From NCBI GenBank assembly GCA_021792135.1, contig JAJYVF010000001.1, forward strand, positions 124,001 to 188,000: a DNA stretch of 64,000 nt, given 5' to 3'. Source of the stretch: Acidobacteriota bacterium (GTDB taxonomy: Bacteria; Acidobacteriota; Terriglobia; Terriglobales; Acidobacteriaceae). The position numbers were made by a program, and so were the translations under genes. Positions within the stretch are counted from its first letter, which is position 1. Every line of letters begins with the position of its first letter. This document shows, piece by piece, positions 52,137-60,250 of the stretch. The notes under the pieces are model-generated. The model did not search any database, was not told the DNA's origin, and was given only the letters and a program-made list of their open reading frames with translations.

Positions 52137-53159
52137 ATGAATTTCCGCTGCGATTTCGCAATCGGCCGCAGGCTGGCCCGGATCTTTCTGTCTGCGGCAT
52201 GTCTTCTTTGGGCCTCTTCTGCCGGCCCGACCGGGTGCGGCCCGCACCGCAGGGTCACGATTGCGGTGATTCCGCGCACGGAAGGCACAGTAATCTGGGA
52301 AGCCGCGCACGTCGGGGCTGAACTCGCAGCCCGGCGGAGCGGGGTGTCGATTTACTGGAGCGCCCCCACCCGCGAGGATGATGTTGAAGGGCAGATCGCG
52401 CTGGTGGAGCGTGCGGTGAAACGGCATTACGACGGGCTGGTGCTGGCTCCGGACCAGGCTCTGTCGCTGATCACACCGGTCGACAGCGCTCTTCAGCACG
52501 GAACTCCGACGGTGATTATTGGTTCACCGCTGCCGATCCCGGCCGGGGGCGAGCTGTCCTACATCCTCAACGACGACGCGGAGGGAGGCCGAATGGCGGC
52601 GCGGCGCATTGCCACTCTGCTTCATGGGCATGGAACAGTTGCCGTTCTCGGGATCGACCCGGACGTAACCGCGATCATGATTCGCTATCGCGCTTTCGAG
52701 GAGTATCTGGTGCAGAATTGTCCCGGTATCCGGATCGCGGAGCGACGGATGGGGTCCTTCAATTTTCCGCATGAGCAGCAGGTCGCGGAAGAGACGCTCA
52801 AGGCGCATCCGGATCTGGAGGCCATCGTTGCCCTGATGTCAACATCGGTCGACGCAACTCTATCGGTTCTGGCATCAGGATCCGAAGGGCATCCGGTGAA
52901 GGTGGTCGGGTTCGACGTTGCGGGATGGCCGCTCTTCGATCGGTCAAGTCTCGACAGTGTAGTCCAGGAGGATACGCGATCCATGGGGGAGCGAGCCGTG
53001 GAGTCGATCGAGGCGGAACGATCCGGAGCGGCTGTGCCCGCGGTGACGAAGATCCCTCCGGTTGTGATCACCCGCGACAACCTGAACTCGGCGCAGGTAC
53101 AGGAGGTGATGGCTCAGGACTGGACACTGGGCCGCTGGAACTGGAGCATCGTGCAATGA
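52137..53159 (+). CDS. Periplasmic sugar-binding protein (LacI/RbsB-like) of a sensor operon
   Basis: 340 residues with an N-terminal export signal (ARIFLSAACLLWASSA) and a Cys just after it (GPTGCG) that could be lipidated, though the lipobox is weak. The rest is a type 1 periplasmic binding protein fold: VTIAVIPRTEGTVIWEAAHV, HYDGLVLAPDQALSL, YILNDDAEGGRMAARRIATL, AVLGIDPDVTAIMIRYRAFE and VKVVGFDVAGWPLFD, which is the pattern of ribose/xylose-binding proteins and LacI effector domains. No ABC transporter genes accompany it; instead the stop codon overlaps the ATG of a histidine kinase (ATGA). A role as ligand-binding sensor for that kinase, similar in idea to XylFII-LytS or ChvE-VirA, is inferred. 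Confidence 0.85.
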   Translation: MNFRCDFAIGRRLARIFLSAACLLWASSAGPTGCGPHRRVTIAVIPRTEGTVIWEAAHVGAELAARRSGVSIYWSAPTREDDVEGQIALVERAVKRHYDGLVLAPDQALSLITPVDSALQHGTPTVIIGSPLPIPAGGELSYILNDDAEGGRMAARRIATLLHGHGTVAVLGIDPDVTAIMIRYRAFEEYLVQNCPGIRIAERRMGSFNFPHEQQVAEETLKAHPDLEAIVALMSTSVDATLSVLASGSEGHPVKVVGFDVAGWPLFDRSSLDSVVQEDTRSMGERAVESIEAERSGAAVPAVTKIPPVVITRDNLNSAQVQEVMAQDWTLGRWNWSIVQ

Positions 53160-55348
53160 AACGGCGGGTGGACTGGCGAAGACGGCTGACGGTGTCAGGG
53201 GTTCTGCTCGTGACTCTGACTGCGGCAGCCACGGGGTGGATTGCCTGGTTGCACAGTCCGGATCGGGGACTGCCGTATCGGGACGGCTTCAGCCGGCAAG
53301 AGGCTGACGAATGGAAGGCCCTGGGCGGAACCTGGGAACTGGTGAACGGCACGATGCGCAACGACTCGGATGAGCGCGGCGCGAAGCTGCTGACGGGATC
53401 GCCATGGTGGCATAACTACTCCGTGGAAGCCGACATCGACCTGCTGGGAGACAGCGGCGACGCGGGTCTCGTCATCCGGTCGGGGAATGAAGAAGAGGGC
53501 GTGAACGACTATACCGGTTATTACGCTGGTGTGCGGCTGATCGATAACTCCCTGGTGCTGGGGCGTGCCGAGCACGGCTGGATGGAAACCGTGAAGCCGC
53601 TGCCCGCGGCAGGGCTCATCCGCCCCTTTCAGTGGTATCACCTGAAGCTGCTGGCCTGGGGCTGCCAGATTGTCGCGGCGGTGAATGGAGGCCGTCCGCC
53701 CGGCGGAACGACGCTCGGCATCACCGACCCGAACTGCGTTCAGTCCGGCAGGATAGGGCTTCGCTCGTACTCCTCCGGAGGCATGTGGCGCAACGTCGCA
53801 GTGCGTCCGGCCACGCAGCAGGACCTGGCTGCGATGCTGCGAGACGCTGAAGACAGGAGCAGTTCCGCTGCGGAGAACGAAACCAGCCAGAACCCCGAGG
53901 TAAATCCGAACAGCAGTCTCCTCGACGAGGATCAGGAAAGCGCTCCTTCCAACCCGAACACGCTGGCCATCGCAAGACTGCGGCTGATGTCCGTGGCGCA
54001 GCCGGTGACGGCCAGTATCCGCGGCGTGGTGATCCTGACCGAGCCGCGGCTGTATGTGGAGGACTCAACCGGCGGCGTGTACGTGCCCGATCCCAAAGCG
54101 CCGCTTCTGAAGGTGGGAGATGAGGTTGAAGTCACCGGAGTGGTGCACCCGGGAGACTTCAGCTCCACCATGGTGAACGCAACCGTCAAGGTGCTGTGGG
54201 CGGGCACACCGATGCCGCCGCTCTCGGTCACAGCCGCGCAGGCGTCCACCGGCAGTTACGACGCGACATTCATTGAAGTACGCGGACATCTTGCCCACAA
54301 GGAACGAGGCCCCGGCAATACTCTGGTGCTTCGCATCGACGAGGGCGCGCAGTCGTTCCGGGCCATCCTGAACCCGGGCCGCAGCGATTATCTCTACAGC
54401 AGGCTGAAGCCGAACAGCACTCTCCGGCTTCGCGGTATCTGCGTTGTCGATCCCGCGCTGACGCATAACCTGACGCCTTTCGTTCTGCTCCTGCGGTCGA
54501 ACGAAGACCTCGATATCATCGCCGGACCGCCGTGGTGGAGCACCGCGCACGTGATTGCCATCGTGCTGGCCATTGTCATGCTCGTGCTGGTGGGTGTCGT
54601 GCTGTACCATCGCGTGGAGAACTGGCGCCTTCGCACCATCCTGGAAGAGCGGGGGCGGCTGGCTCATGAAATGCATGACACGCTGGCGCAGAGCTTTGCA
54701 GGCATCGGGTTTCAGCTGCAGGCGATTCGCAACGGGCTGCCGAGCGGCATGCCGGCGCTGCAGGAGCAGCTTGAACTGGCCAGCAATCTGGTGCGCCACA
54801 GCCACGAGGAGGCGCGGCGCAGCATAGCCAGTCTGCGGAGCGAAAGCCTGGAGTCGGGAGATCTGGTTGCGGGACTCGAAAGCTGCGCGCGGCGCCTGGT
54901 GGAAGGCGGCTCGGTTCAGGTGATCTCCGAAAGGCAAGGCGAACCCAGGCCGATCCCCCTGCGGATCACCGACAGCATCTACAGGATCGGGCAGGAAGCC
55001 GTTGCCAATGCGGTTCGGCATGCCCGGCCCACGCGGCTGACGATTCGGCTGACCTACAGGGACGACTCCGTCTGCCTGCAGATTGAAGATGACGGAAGCG
55101 GGTTTGTTCCCGGCAGTGGACTGCTGGGATTCGGCATACGGGGTATGCGCAGACGAGCCCAGAGTGTGGCCGCCGCCTTTCGAATCGACAGTGAGCCGGG
55201 CAGGGGGACGAAAGTCACGGTGATCGCGGCGCTTCCCCCGCGCCTTACTCTTGGCGCCTGGTCAGGGATATTGTGGAGACGCATGAGGGAGCATTCGATC
55301 GATGCACGACCAGCACGAACCGCCAATTCGAATCTTTATCGCGGATGA
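53156..55348 (+). CDS. Membrane histidine kinase with lectin-like and OB-fold-like periplasmic domains
   Basis: 730 residues from ATG 53156, overlapping the upstream stop. TM1 at about 12-31, a large periplasmic part (32-460), TM2 at about 463-485, then HisKA_3 and HATPase. The first periplasmic domain (about 38-225) is ConA/LamG-like (LPYRDGFSRQEADEWKALGG, AGLVIRSGN, YTGYYAGVRL), as in DUF1080-type sugar-binding modules. Residues about 270-455 look like one or two OB-fold-like modules (ASIRGVVILTEPRLYVEDS, VGDEVEVTGVVHPGDF). The cytoplasmic phospho-acceptor is His507 in LAHEMHDTLAQSF; ATP-binding motifs are IGQEAVANAVRHA, IEDDGSGF and GFGIRGMRRRA. It should phosphorylate the response regulator encoded next, whose gene overlaps this one by 47 bp. 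Confidence 0.9.
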   Translation: MKRRVDWRRRLTVSGVLLVTLTAAATGWIAWLHSPDRGLPYRDGFSRQEADEWKALGGTWELVNGTMRNDSDERGAKLLTGSPWWHNYSVEADIDLLGDSGDAGLVIRSGNEEEGVNDYTGYYAGVRLIDNSLVLGRAEHGWMETVKPLPAAGLIRPFQWYHLKLLAWGCQIVAAVNGGRPPGGTTLGITDPNCVQSGRIGLRSYSSGGMWRNVAVRPATQQDLAAMLRDAEDRSSSAAENETSQNPEVNPNSSLLDEDQESAPSNPNTLAIARLRLMSVAQPVTASIRGVVILTEPRLYVEDSTGGVYVPDPKAPLLKVGDEVEVTGVVHPGDFSSTMVNATVKVLWAGTPMPPLSVTAAQASTGSYDATFIEVRGHLAHKERGPGNTLVLRIDEGAQSFRAILNPGRSDYLYSRLKPNSTLRLRGICVVDPALTHNLTPFVLLLRSNEDLDIIAGPPWWSTAHVIAIVLAIVMLVLVGVVLYHRVENWRLRTILEERGRLAHEMHDTLAQSFAGIGFQLQAIRNGLPSGMPALQEQLELASNLVRHSHEEARRSIASLRSESLESGDLVAGLESCARRLVEGGSVQVISERQGEPRPIPLRITDSIYRIGQEAVANAVRHARPTRLTIRLTYRDDSVCLQIEDDGSGFVPGSGLLGFGIRGMRRRAQSVAAAFRIDSEPGRGTKVTVIAALPPRLTLGAWSGILWRRMREHSIDARPARTANSNLYRG

Positions 55349-55943
55349 TCACCCGGTTGTCGTGGCGGGGCTCACCAGTATGCTCGGCACACAGGCGGGC
55401 ATGACGGTGGTCGGGTCCGCCAGCAGCGGCGATGAGGCGCTGGAGATGCTGCGCACCAGAACGGCGGACCTGCTGCTGCTGGATCTGCGTATGCCGGGGA
55501 TGAATGGAATCGAGACGCTGCATGCTCTTAATCGCGCCGGTATCCATATCCGCACCATTATCCTGACGAGCTACGAGACGGATGAAGACATCTACCGCGC
55601 GGTGCAGGCCGGTGCCCAGGGCTACCTGCTGAAGGACGCGCCACAGGCGGATATGCGGGAGGCGATCTGGGCGGTGCACGGCGGGAAGAGATATTTCCCC
55701 CGCCGGATCGCCGAGCGGCTGGCCGAACGCATGATGCGTACGAATCTGACGGCGCGCGAACTGGAGGTGCTGCACATGCTGGCCCGGGGCCTGACGAATA
55801 AAGAGATCGGCGCGGCTCTCGATATCAGCGGCAACACGGTACGGAATCACGTGAACAGCATCATCGAGAAGCTGGACGTTTCCGACCGCACCGAGGCTGC
55901 GACCGTGGCCATCTATCGGGGCATTATCGAAGCGCAGAACTGA
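55302..55943 (+). CDS. NarL/FixJ-type response regulator
   Basis: 213 residues from ATG 55302, with GGGAG 10 nt upstream inside the kinase gene. The receiver domain has the acidic pocket ADDHP, phospho-acceptor Asp61 (LLLLDLRMPG), Thr/Ser switch (IILTSYETDEDI) and the lysine of GYLLKDAP. The LuxR-type helix-turn-helix covers about 148-205 (LTARELEVLHMLARGLTNKE, ISGNTVRNHVNSIIEKL). It is the output of the periplasmic binding protein-kinase system, probably regulating the divergent receptor gene and the surrounding glycosidase genes. A terminator follows directly. Confidence 0.95.
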   Translation: MHDQHEPPIRIFIADDHPVVVAGLTSMLGTQAGMTVVGSASSGDEALEMLRTRTADLLLLDLRMPGMNGIETLHALNRAGIHIRTIILTSYETDEDIYRAVQAGAQGYLLKDAPQADMREAIWAVHGGKRYFPRRIAERLAERMMRTNLTARELEVLHMLARGLTNKEIGAALDISGNTVRNHVNSIIEKLDVSDRTEAATVAIYRGIIEAQN

Positions 55944-55970
55944 CGTCGTTCGTCGGAGGCGTCTCATCGT

Positions 55971-56010
55971 GGAAGCCCGTTCGCGCGGGCTTCCCTCTGC
56001 TGCCTTCTTT
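55971..56010 (+). terminator. Rho-independent-like terminator after the response regulator gene
   Basis: GGAAGCCCG (55971-55979) pairs exactly with CGGGCTTCC (55986-55994) around a TTCGCG loop, followed by a pyrimidine-rich run ending in TTCTTT. It lies 27 bp after the stop and separates the sensor operon from GH127. Confidence 0.75.
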
Positions 56011-56109
56011 CGCTGAGCCCGCAAACACAATCTCCCCATAGACCATTTGGACCATGTGCGCTTCACCGGGGTTTTCTAGGATAGCTGGAGATTTGCCCAG
56101 GAGCTGGAA

Positions 56110-58176
56110 TTGTCTCCCATCCCGGATTTTTCTCTCAGCCGCCGCCGTTTTCTCAATGAAGCCAGCCTGCTCGGTCTTGCGTGCGCTTTGCCCGGCACAC
56201 GCAGTCTGCTTGCATCGGACGCATCTGTCGCCACCGCATTGGCACCTGCGGGTCCGCGTTCTGTTTTCAGAATGCGGGCGCCCCTGGTTCCAGGCGCGTT
56301 CTGTCTTTTGCCGGCGGGCGCCATTCAGGCGCGCGGCTGGCTTCACGACCAGCTTCGGATCCAGGCAAACGGACTGAGCGGACATCTGGACGAGACCTGG
56401 GCAGACGTAGGCCCCAACAGCGGTTGGCTGGGAGGAACGGGCGAATCGTGGGAGCGCGGACCTTACTATCTCGATGGTCTGGTGCCCCTGGCCTGGCTGC
56501 TCGACGACGCAGCGCTGAAGGCGAAGGCACAGCGCTTCGTTGACTGGACGCTGGACCACCAGGCTCCAAACGGGATGATCGGGCCTTCGTCCAACAACGA
56601 CTGGTGGCCCCGCTTCGTGATGCTGAAGGCCCTCACGCAATATCAGGAATTGACCGAAGACGGGCGCGTGATCCCGGTGATGGACAGGTATTTTCGGTAT
56701 CAGTTGGCTGAGTTACCGAAGCGGCCTCTGCGCGACTGGGGAAAGTTTCGCTGGCAGGATGAAGTGCTGAGCGTGATCTGGCTCTATAACCGGACCGGAT
56801 CGAGCTATCTTCCTGACCTGGCGCGCATACTCCATGCCCAGGGCCATGACTGGATGGCGCAGTATGCGAATTTCCAGTACACGCAGCGCATCACGGCCGA
56901 CTTCCTGAAGCTGAATGCGGGCAATGGACTGAAGGACCTCGCGCTGTCGACCCACGGCGTGAACAACGGACAGGCCGTGAAGACCGGCCCTGTGTGGTCG
57001 CTGGTTTCGGGCGCCGGGGAGGATCGGGCTGCGGCGGCAAAAATGATCGCGGAACTGAACCGTTATCACGGTCTGCCCAACGGAATGTTCTCCTGCGATG
57101 AGCATCTTGCGGGACTGGATCCGTCGCAGGGCTCGGAGCTTTGCACTGTGGTGGAGTATATGTTTTCGCTGGAGCACTCGCTGGCGATCACCGGCGATGT
57201 GGCCTTTGGCGACCGGCTGGAGCAGCTGGCGTTCAACGCGCTGCCGGGTACCTTCACGGATGATATGTGGGCTCACCAGTACAACCAGGAGCCGAACCAG
57301 GTGGAGTGCAGCCTGCATCGCAAGCCATGGACCACAGACGGGCCTGAATCGAACCTCTTCGGTCTGGAACCGAACTTCGGGTGCTGCACCGCAAATTATC
57401 ACCAGGGGTGGCCGAAGTTCACCAACAGCCTGTTTATGCTTGCTCCCGGTGCGGAAGAATCCGCGGACGGGTTCGCCGCCTGCGCTTATGCGCCCTGTGA
57501 AGTCAGCGTGATGTTGCGCGGCACGGCGCTGCGTGTGATCGAGGAAACCGAGTATCCCTTCCGCGACAGAGTCCGGCTGACGATCCGTCCAGCTGCGCCT
57601 CTCGGCTTTCCTCTCCTGCTCCGGATCCCCGGCTGGGCGGAGGGTGCAGCGATCAGCGTGAACGGCCAGCCCGCTCCGGCCCCGGAGCCGGGCCGCTTTG
57701 CGCGCGTTGAGCGCACCTGGCATCCGGGCGACCGCGTGGAACTGGTCTTCCCCATGAAGCCCCGCATCTCCCGCTGGTTCCATGACTCGGTCGCCGTCCA
57801 GCGCGGGCCGCTGGTCTTCTCTTTCGGGATTGGCGAGAGCTGGGTGAAGCTGCGGGACCGCGGCATGACCGCCGACTGGCAGGTATTTCCCACGGAGCAG
57901 TGGAATTACGCGCTGAAAGCAGATCCGGCCTCTCCGGGAGAGAGCTTTGCCGTGACCGAAGGAGAGGTCGGCGATATTCCCTTCGCGCGCCGCGATGCAC
58001 CGGTTCGTCTGAGCGCGAAGGCCTGCAGGATCGACCAGTGGCGCGCCGAGGATGGAGCCGCGGACCCGCTGCCGGAAAGCCCCTGCTCGACGAAAGGTCC
58101 GGAGGAGACGATTGCGCTGATTCCTTACGGCGCGGCCAAGCTGCGAATCACCGCCTTTCCTCTGTTGAAGTCATAA
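56110..58176 (+). CDS. GH127-type (beta-L-arabinofuranosidase-like) glycoside hydrolase, Tat signal
   Basis: 688 residues from TTG 56110, AGGAG with 6-nt spacing. The N terminus has a twin-arginine signal (SRRRFLNEASLLGLACAL). The catalytic part is an (alpha/alpha)6 barrel (ARGWLHDQLRIQANGLSGHL, LDGLVPLAWLLDDAALK) with a beta-sandwich tail. The unusual GH127 active site is fully conserved: Glu343 and Cys345 in GSELCTVVEYM, and Cys425 and Cys426 in FGCCTANYHQGWPKF, equivalent to Glu338, Cys340, Cys417 and Cys418 of Bifidobacterium HypBA1, where zinc holds a cysteine nucleophile. Expected activity is release of beta-L-arabinofuranose from plant glycans in the periplasm; GH146 or other DUF1680 relatives are possible. 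Adjacent to the sugar-sensing operon. Confidence 0.9.
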   Translation: MSPIPDFSLSRRRFLNEASLLGLACALPGTRSLLASDASVATALAPAGPRSVFRMRAPLVPGAFCLLPAGAIQARGWLHDQLRIQANGLSGHLDETWADVGPNSGWLGGTGESWERGPYYLDGLVPLAWLLDDAALKAKAQRFVDWTLDHQAPNGMIGPSSNNDWWPRFVMLKALTQYQELTEDGRVIPVMDRYFRYQLAELPKRPLRDWGKFRWQDEVLSVIWLYNRTGSSYLPDLARILHAQGHDWMAQYANFQYTQRITADFLKLNAGNGLKDLALSTHGVNNGQAVKTGPVWSLVSGAGEDRAAAAKMIAELNRYHGLPNGMFSCDEHLAGLDPSQGSELCTVVEYMFSLEHSLAITGDVAFGDRLEQLAFNALPGTFTDDMWAHQYNQEPNQVECSLHRKPWTTDGPESNLFGLEPNFGCCTANYHQGWPKFTNSLFMLAPGAEESADGFAACAYAPCEVSVMLRGTALRVIEETEYPFRDRVRLTIRPAAPLGFPLLLRIPGWAEGAAISVNGQPAPAPEPGRFARVERTWHPGDRVELVFPMKPRISRWFHDSVAVQRGPLVFSFGIGESWVKLRDRGMTADWQVFPTEQWNYALKADPASPGESFAVTEGEVGDIPFARRDAPVRLSAKACRIDQWRAEDGAADPLPESPCSTKGPEETIALIPYGAAKLRITAFPLLKS

Positions 58177-58218
58177 CAAAACGCTGCAAGTGGCGAGCCG
58201 GAATGCCTGCGGCCGCAA

Positions 58219-58385
58219 TTATGGTTTTGTCTGGGCCGGAGCCGGGCGATGCTGTCGCAGCAAAGCGGCAAGCAATTCATACTGGTCGCTGGCAATGTAA
58301 TCGACTCCGGCCTGTTGGGCGGCGCGCCACCGCTCCTCGGCGGCGGCCAGTGAGCCGAAGTTATAATCGCGGAACTCGCTGTTGC
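58219..58385 (-). pseudogene. C-terminal remnant resembling a glycerophosphodiester phosphodiesterase
   Basis: The last 55 or so residues of a minus-strand frame ending at 58219 read FRDYNFGSLAAAEERWRAAQ and then QAGVDYIASDQYELLAALL, the end pattern of GDPD-like barrels (W..A..AGVD.I.TDQYE). The upstream part, which would contain the catalytic His and Glu residues, is missing: at about 58373-58385 the sequence switches to a plus-strand PP2C fragment. It is convergent with GH127. Chance similarity is possible because the match is short. Confidence 0.5.
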
Positions 58386-58833
58386 CGCGAGAAATGCCGC
58401 AGATTGCCGGGTTCTCCATCGCTGGCCGTTCGACGACCTGCTACGAGGTCGGCGGCGACTATCTCGACGCCATTCTGCTGCCCGACGGATCCCACCTGCT
58501 GGTCGTGGCAGATGTGGCCGGCAAGGGGCTTGCCTCGGCGATCGTTGCTACCAGCATCCGCTCGGCCCTTCGCTCGGTCACTACTCATCCGCTCTCACTC
58601 GCAGAGATGGCCACACGCGTCGGCCAGCAGCACTGGCAGGAAGGTGCGGAAGCACGGCGATGCTACATGACGGCGCTGCTGATGCGCCTGGAGAGGGAAA
58701 CTGGCCAGATTGAGGTGGTCAATGCGGGGCACAATCCCGCGGCACTGGTGTTGCCGGATGGCAGCGCACGCCTGATCGAAGCATCCGGCACGCCTTTGGG
58801 TATGCTGCCCGGGATGACATACAGCCAAGGTTT
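58379..58833 (+). pseudogene. Internal fragment of a PP2C/SpoIIE-type phosphatase
   Basis: The frame opens abruptly with LLPREMPQIAGFSIAGRSTT, the sequence that in RsbU-like proteins follows the coiled coil, and continues through VGGDYLDAI, VADVAGKGLASA, VVNAGHNPAALVLPDG and TPLGMLPGM, then loses similarity at about 58833 before the final acidic motif (the FYSDG block). Both the N-terminal sensory part and the last metal-binding strand are absent, so the domain cannot be a complete phosphatase. It is not a copy of the intact phosphatase gene at 27423-29357. Truncation at both ends marks rearrangement borders. Confidence 0.75.
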
Positions 58834-59119
58834 TTACCATGGTGGGCATCAACAAGTACGCGGCCTTGCATAAGAACGAAGCGGAGGCGCTGGCGCTAAC
58901 TGAAGCAATCGCTGTCCGCTCGCGACCGCCCCTTAGCGCGGCGGCTCCTCAGCACATCGCACCTCGACATCGATCCCACGGGCCTCGATGCGGTCCCACC
59001 GGCAAACGAATTTGCTGTCCTGGAGGCCAATTCGAGCCAGCAGTGCGCGATTTCGGGAATCGTTGCAGGGCAGAGCATCGTGTCCTTTCGGCAAGGTTGC
59101 ATGAGATGAGGGGGGCGGG
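58834..59119. other. Debris between PP2C and IS66 fragments
   Basis: 286 bp. The plus strand has a short frame NKYAALHKNEAEALALTEA of unknown origin and the minus strand (58935 to about 59110) a coding-like tail ending IEARGIDVEVRCAEEPPR before a stop. Neither can be named; both are too short or start-less to be called genes. Confidence 0.35.
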
Positions 59120-59251
59120 GCTACCGGCTGGAAGATCGCGCTGTTCTTCAGCGGGGCAAACCATGCGGGCGAGAACCTGACCGCAGTGCTGAAGCACCGG
59201 TATGTGCCACTGCCAGAGCGCCCCTCATGGCGGCGCTATGCTGGGAACAAG
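59120..59251 (+). mobile_element. Fragment of an IS66-type transposase
   Basis: In the frame of the following gene, ATGWKIALFFSGANHAGENL followed by TAVLKHR matches the middle of the large IS66 transposase, which reads GW.VALFFTGR.HAGENL..VL..R before PPIQMCDAL. Similarity stops after about 30 residues. No terminal repeats or accessory ORFs are visible. The frame continues without a stop into the alcohol dehydrogenase start at 59252. Confidence 0.65.
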
Positions 59252-60250
59252 ATGCGCGCCGCTGTCCTCCACCATCCAAAGCCCATCGCCGAGCGGCCGC
59301 TGGCGATCGAAGACCGGCCAGTGCCGGAGCCGGGCCGGGGCGAAGTTCTGCTGCGGGTCGAGGCATGCGGGGTTTGCCGCACCGATCTGCACATCGCCGC
59401 CGGAGAGCTGCCGCCGCTGCACGAGGCCATCACCCCGGGCCACCAGATTGTAGGGCGGGTGGAGAAGCTCGGAGCGGGCGGGGACGCGGACTTGCTCGGC
59501 AGGCGGGTGGGCGTCTCGTGGCTGGGCGGGGTGGACGGAACCTGTCCGCTGTGCCGGAAGGGACGCGAAAACCTCTGCGATCATCCGACTTACACGGGAT
59601 ATTCGGTCAGCGGCGGCTATGCCGAATACGCCGTGGCGCGCGCCGACTTTCTGATTCCGCTGCCGGAAGAGCGGGCGGCCACGGATCTGGCTCCGCTGCT
59701 ATGCGCAGGGATCATCGGATTCCGCAGCCTGCGCGTGGCCGAAGTTCAGCCCGGTGACCGCGTCGGGCTCTTCGGCTTCGGAGCGTCGGCGCATCTGGCC
59801 ATCGAGGTTCTGAAGTTCTGGAAATGTGAGGTTTATGTCTCGACGCGGGGCGACTCGCACCAGCAGCTGGCGCGGAGCCTGGGCGCAACCTGGGTGGGCG
59901 GCGCCACGGAGCGTCCGCCGGTTCCGCTGGATTCCGCGGTAACCTTTGCACCCAGCGGCGACGTGGTGCTGGCGGCGCTGGCTTCGCTGCGCAGGGGCGG
60001 GATCGTCGCGATCAATGCGATTCATCTCGACCGGATCCCGCAGTTCGACTACGACTCGCTGCTGTGGGGTGAGCGGCAGATGCGCAGCGTGGCCAACATG
60101 ACCCGCCAGGACGGGCGCGATTTCGTGGCCCTGGCAACAAAGATCGGCATTCGGCCGCACACGACGCTCTTCCGGCTGGAAGAGGTAAACGAGGCGCTGC
60201 TGGCGGTCGCGAGGGATGCGATCGACGGCGCGGCGGTCGTGGTTCCTTAG
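59252..60250 (+). CDS. Zinc-dependent alcohol dehydrogenase family protein
   Basis: 332 residues from ATG 59252. Medium-chain dehydrogenase features: catalytic zinc ligands in EACGVCRTDLH (Cys42) and TPGHQIVGRV (His64), the GFGASAHLAIEVLKF nucleotide-binding turn, and the C-terminal MRSVANMTRQDGRDF. Of the four structural zinc cysteines only three are present (Cys98, Cys101, Cys109); the first is Asp95 (GGVDGTCPLC), so the structural zinc site is altered. Family members interconvert alcohols and aldehydes with NAD(P)H. An IS66 transposase piece precedes it in frame, and the ribosome site is weak (GGGAAC), so its original promoter may have been lost or supplied by the rearrangement. It overlaps the convergent methyltransferase gene by 4 bp. 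Confidence 0.9.
   Translation: MRAAVLHHPKPIAERPLAIEDRPVPEPGRGEVLLRVEACGVCRTDLHIAAGELPPLHEAITPGHQIVGRVEKLGAGGDADLLGRRVGVSWLGGVDGTCPLCRKGRENLCDHPTYTGYSVSGGYAEYAVARADFLIPLPEERAATDLAPLLCAGIIGFRSLRVAEVQPGDRVGLFGFGASAHLAIEVLKFWKCEVYVSTRGDSHQQLARSLGATWVGGATERPPVPLDSAVTFAPSGDVVLAALASLRRGGIVAINAIHLDRIPQFDYDSLLWGERQMRSVANMTRQDGRDFVALATKIGIRPHTTLFRLEEVNEALLAVARDAIDGAAVVVP

Noticed and set aside
59120-59251. Complete IS66 element
   Set aside because: Only about 30 residues of one transposase match; no accessory genes, ends or target duplication.
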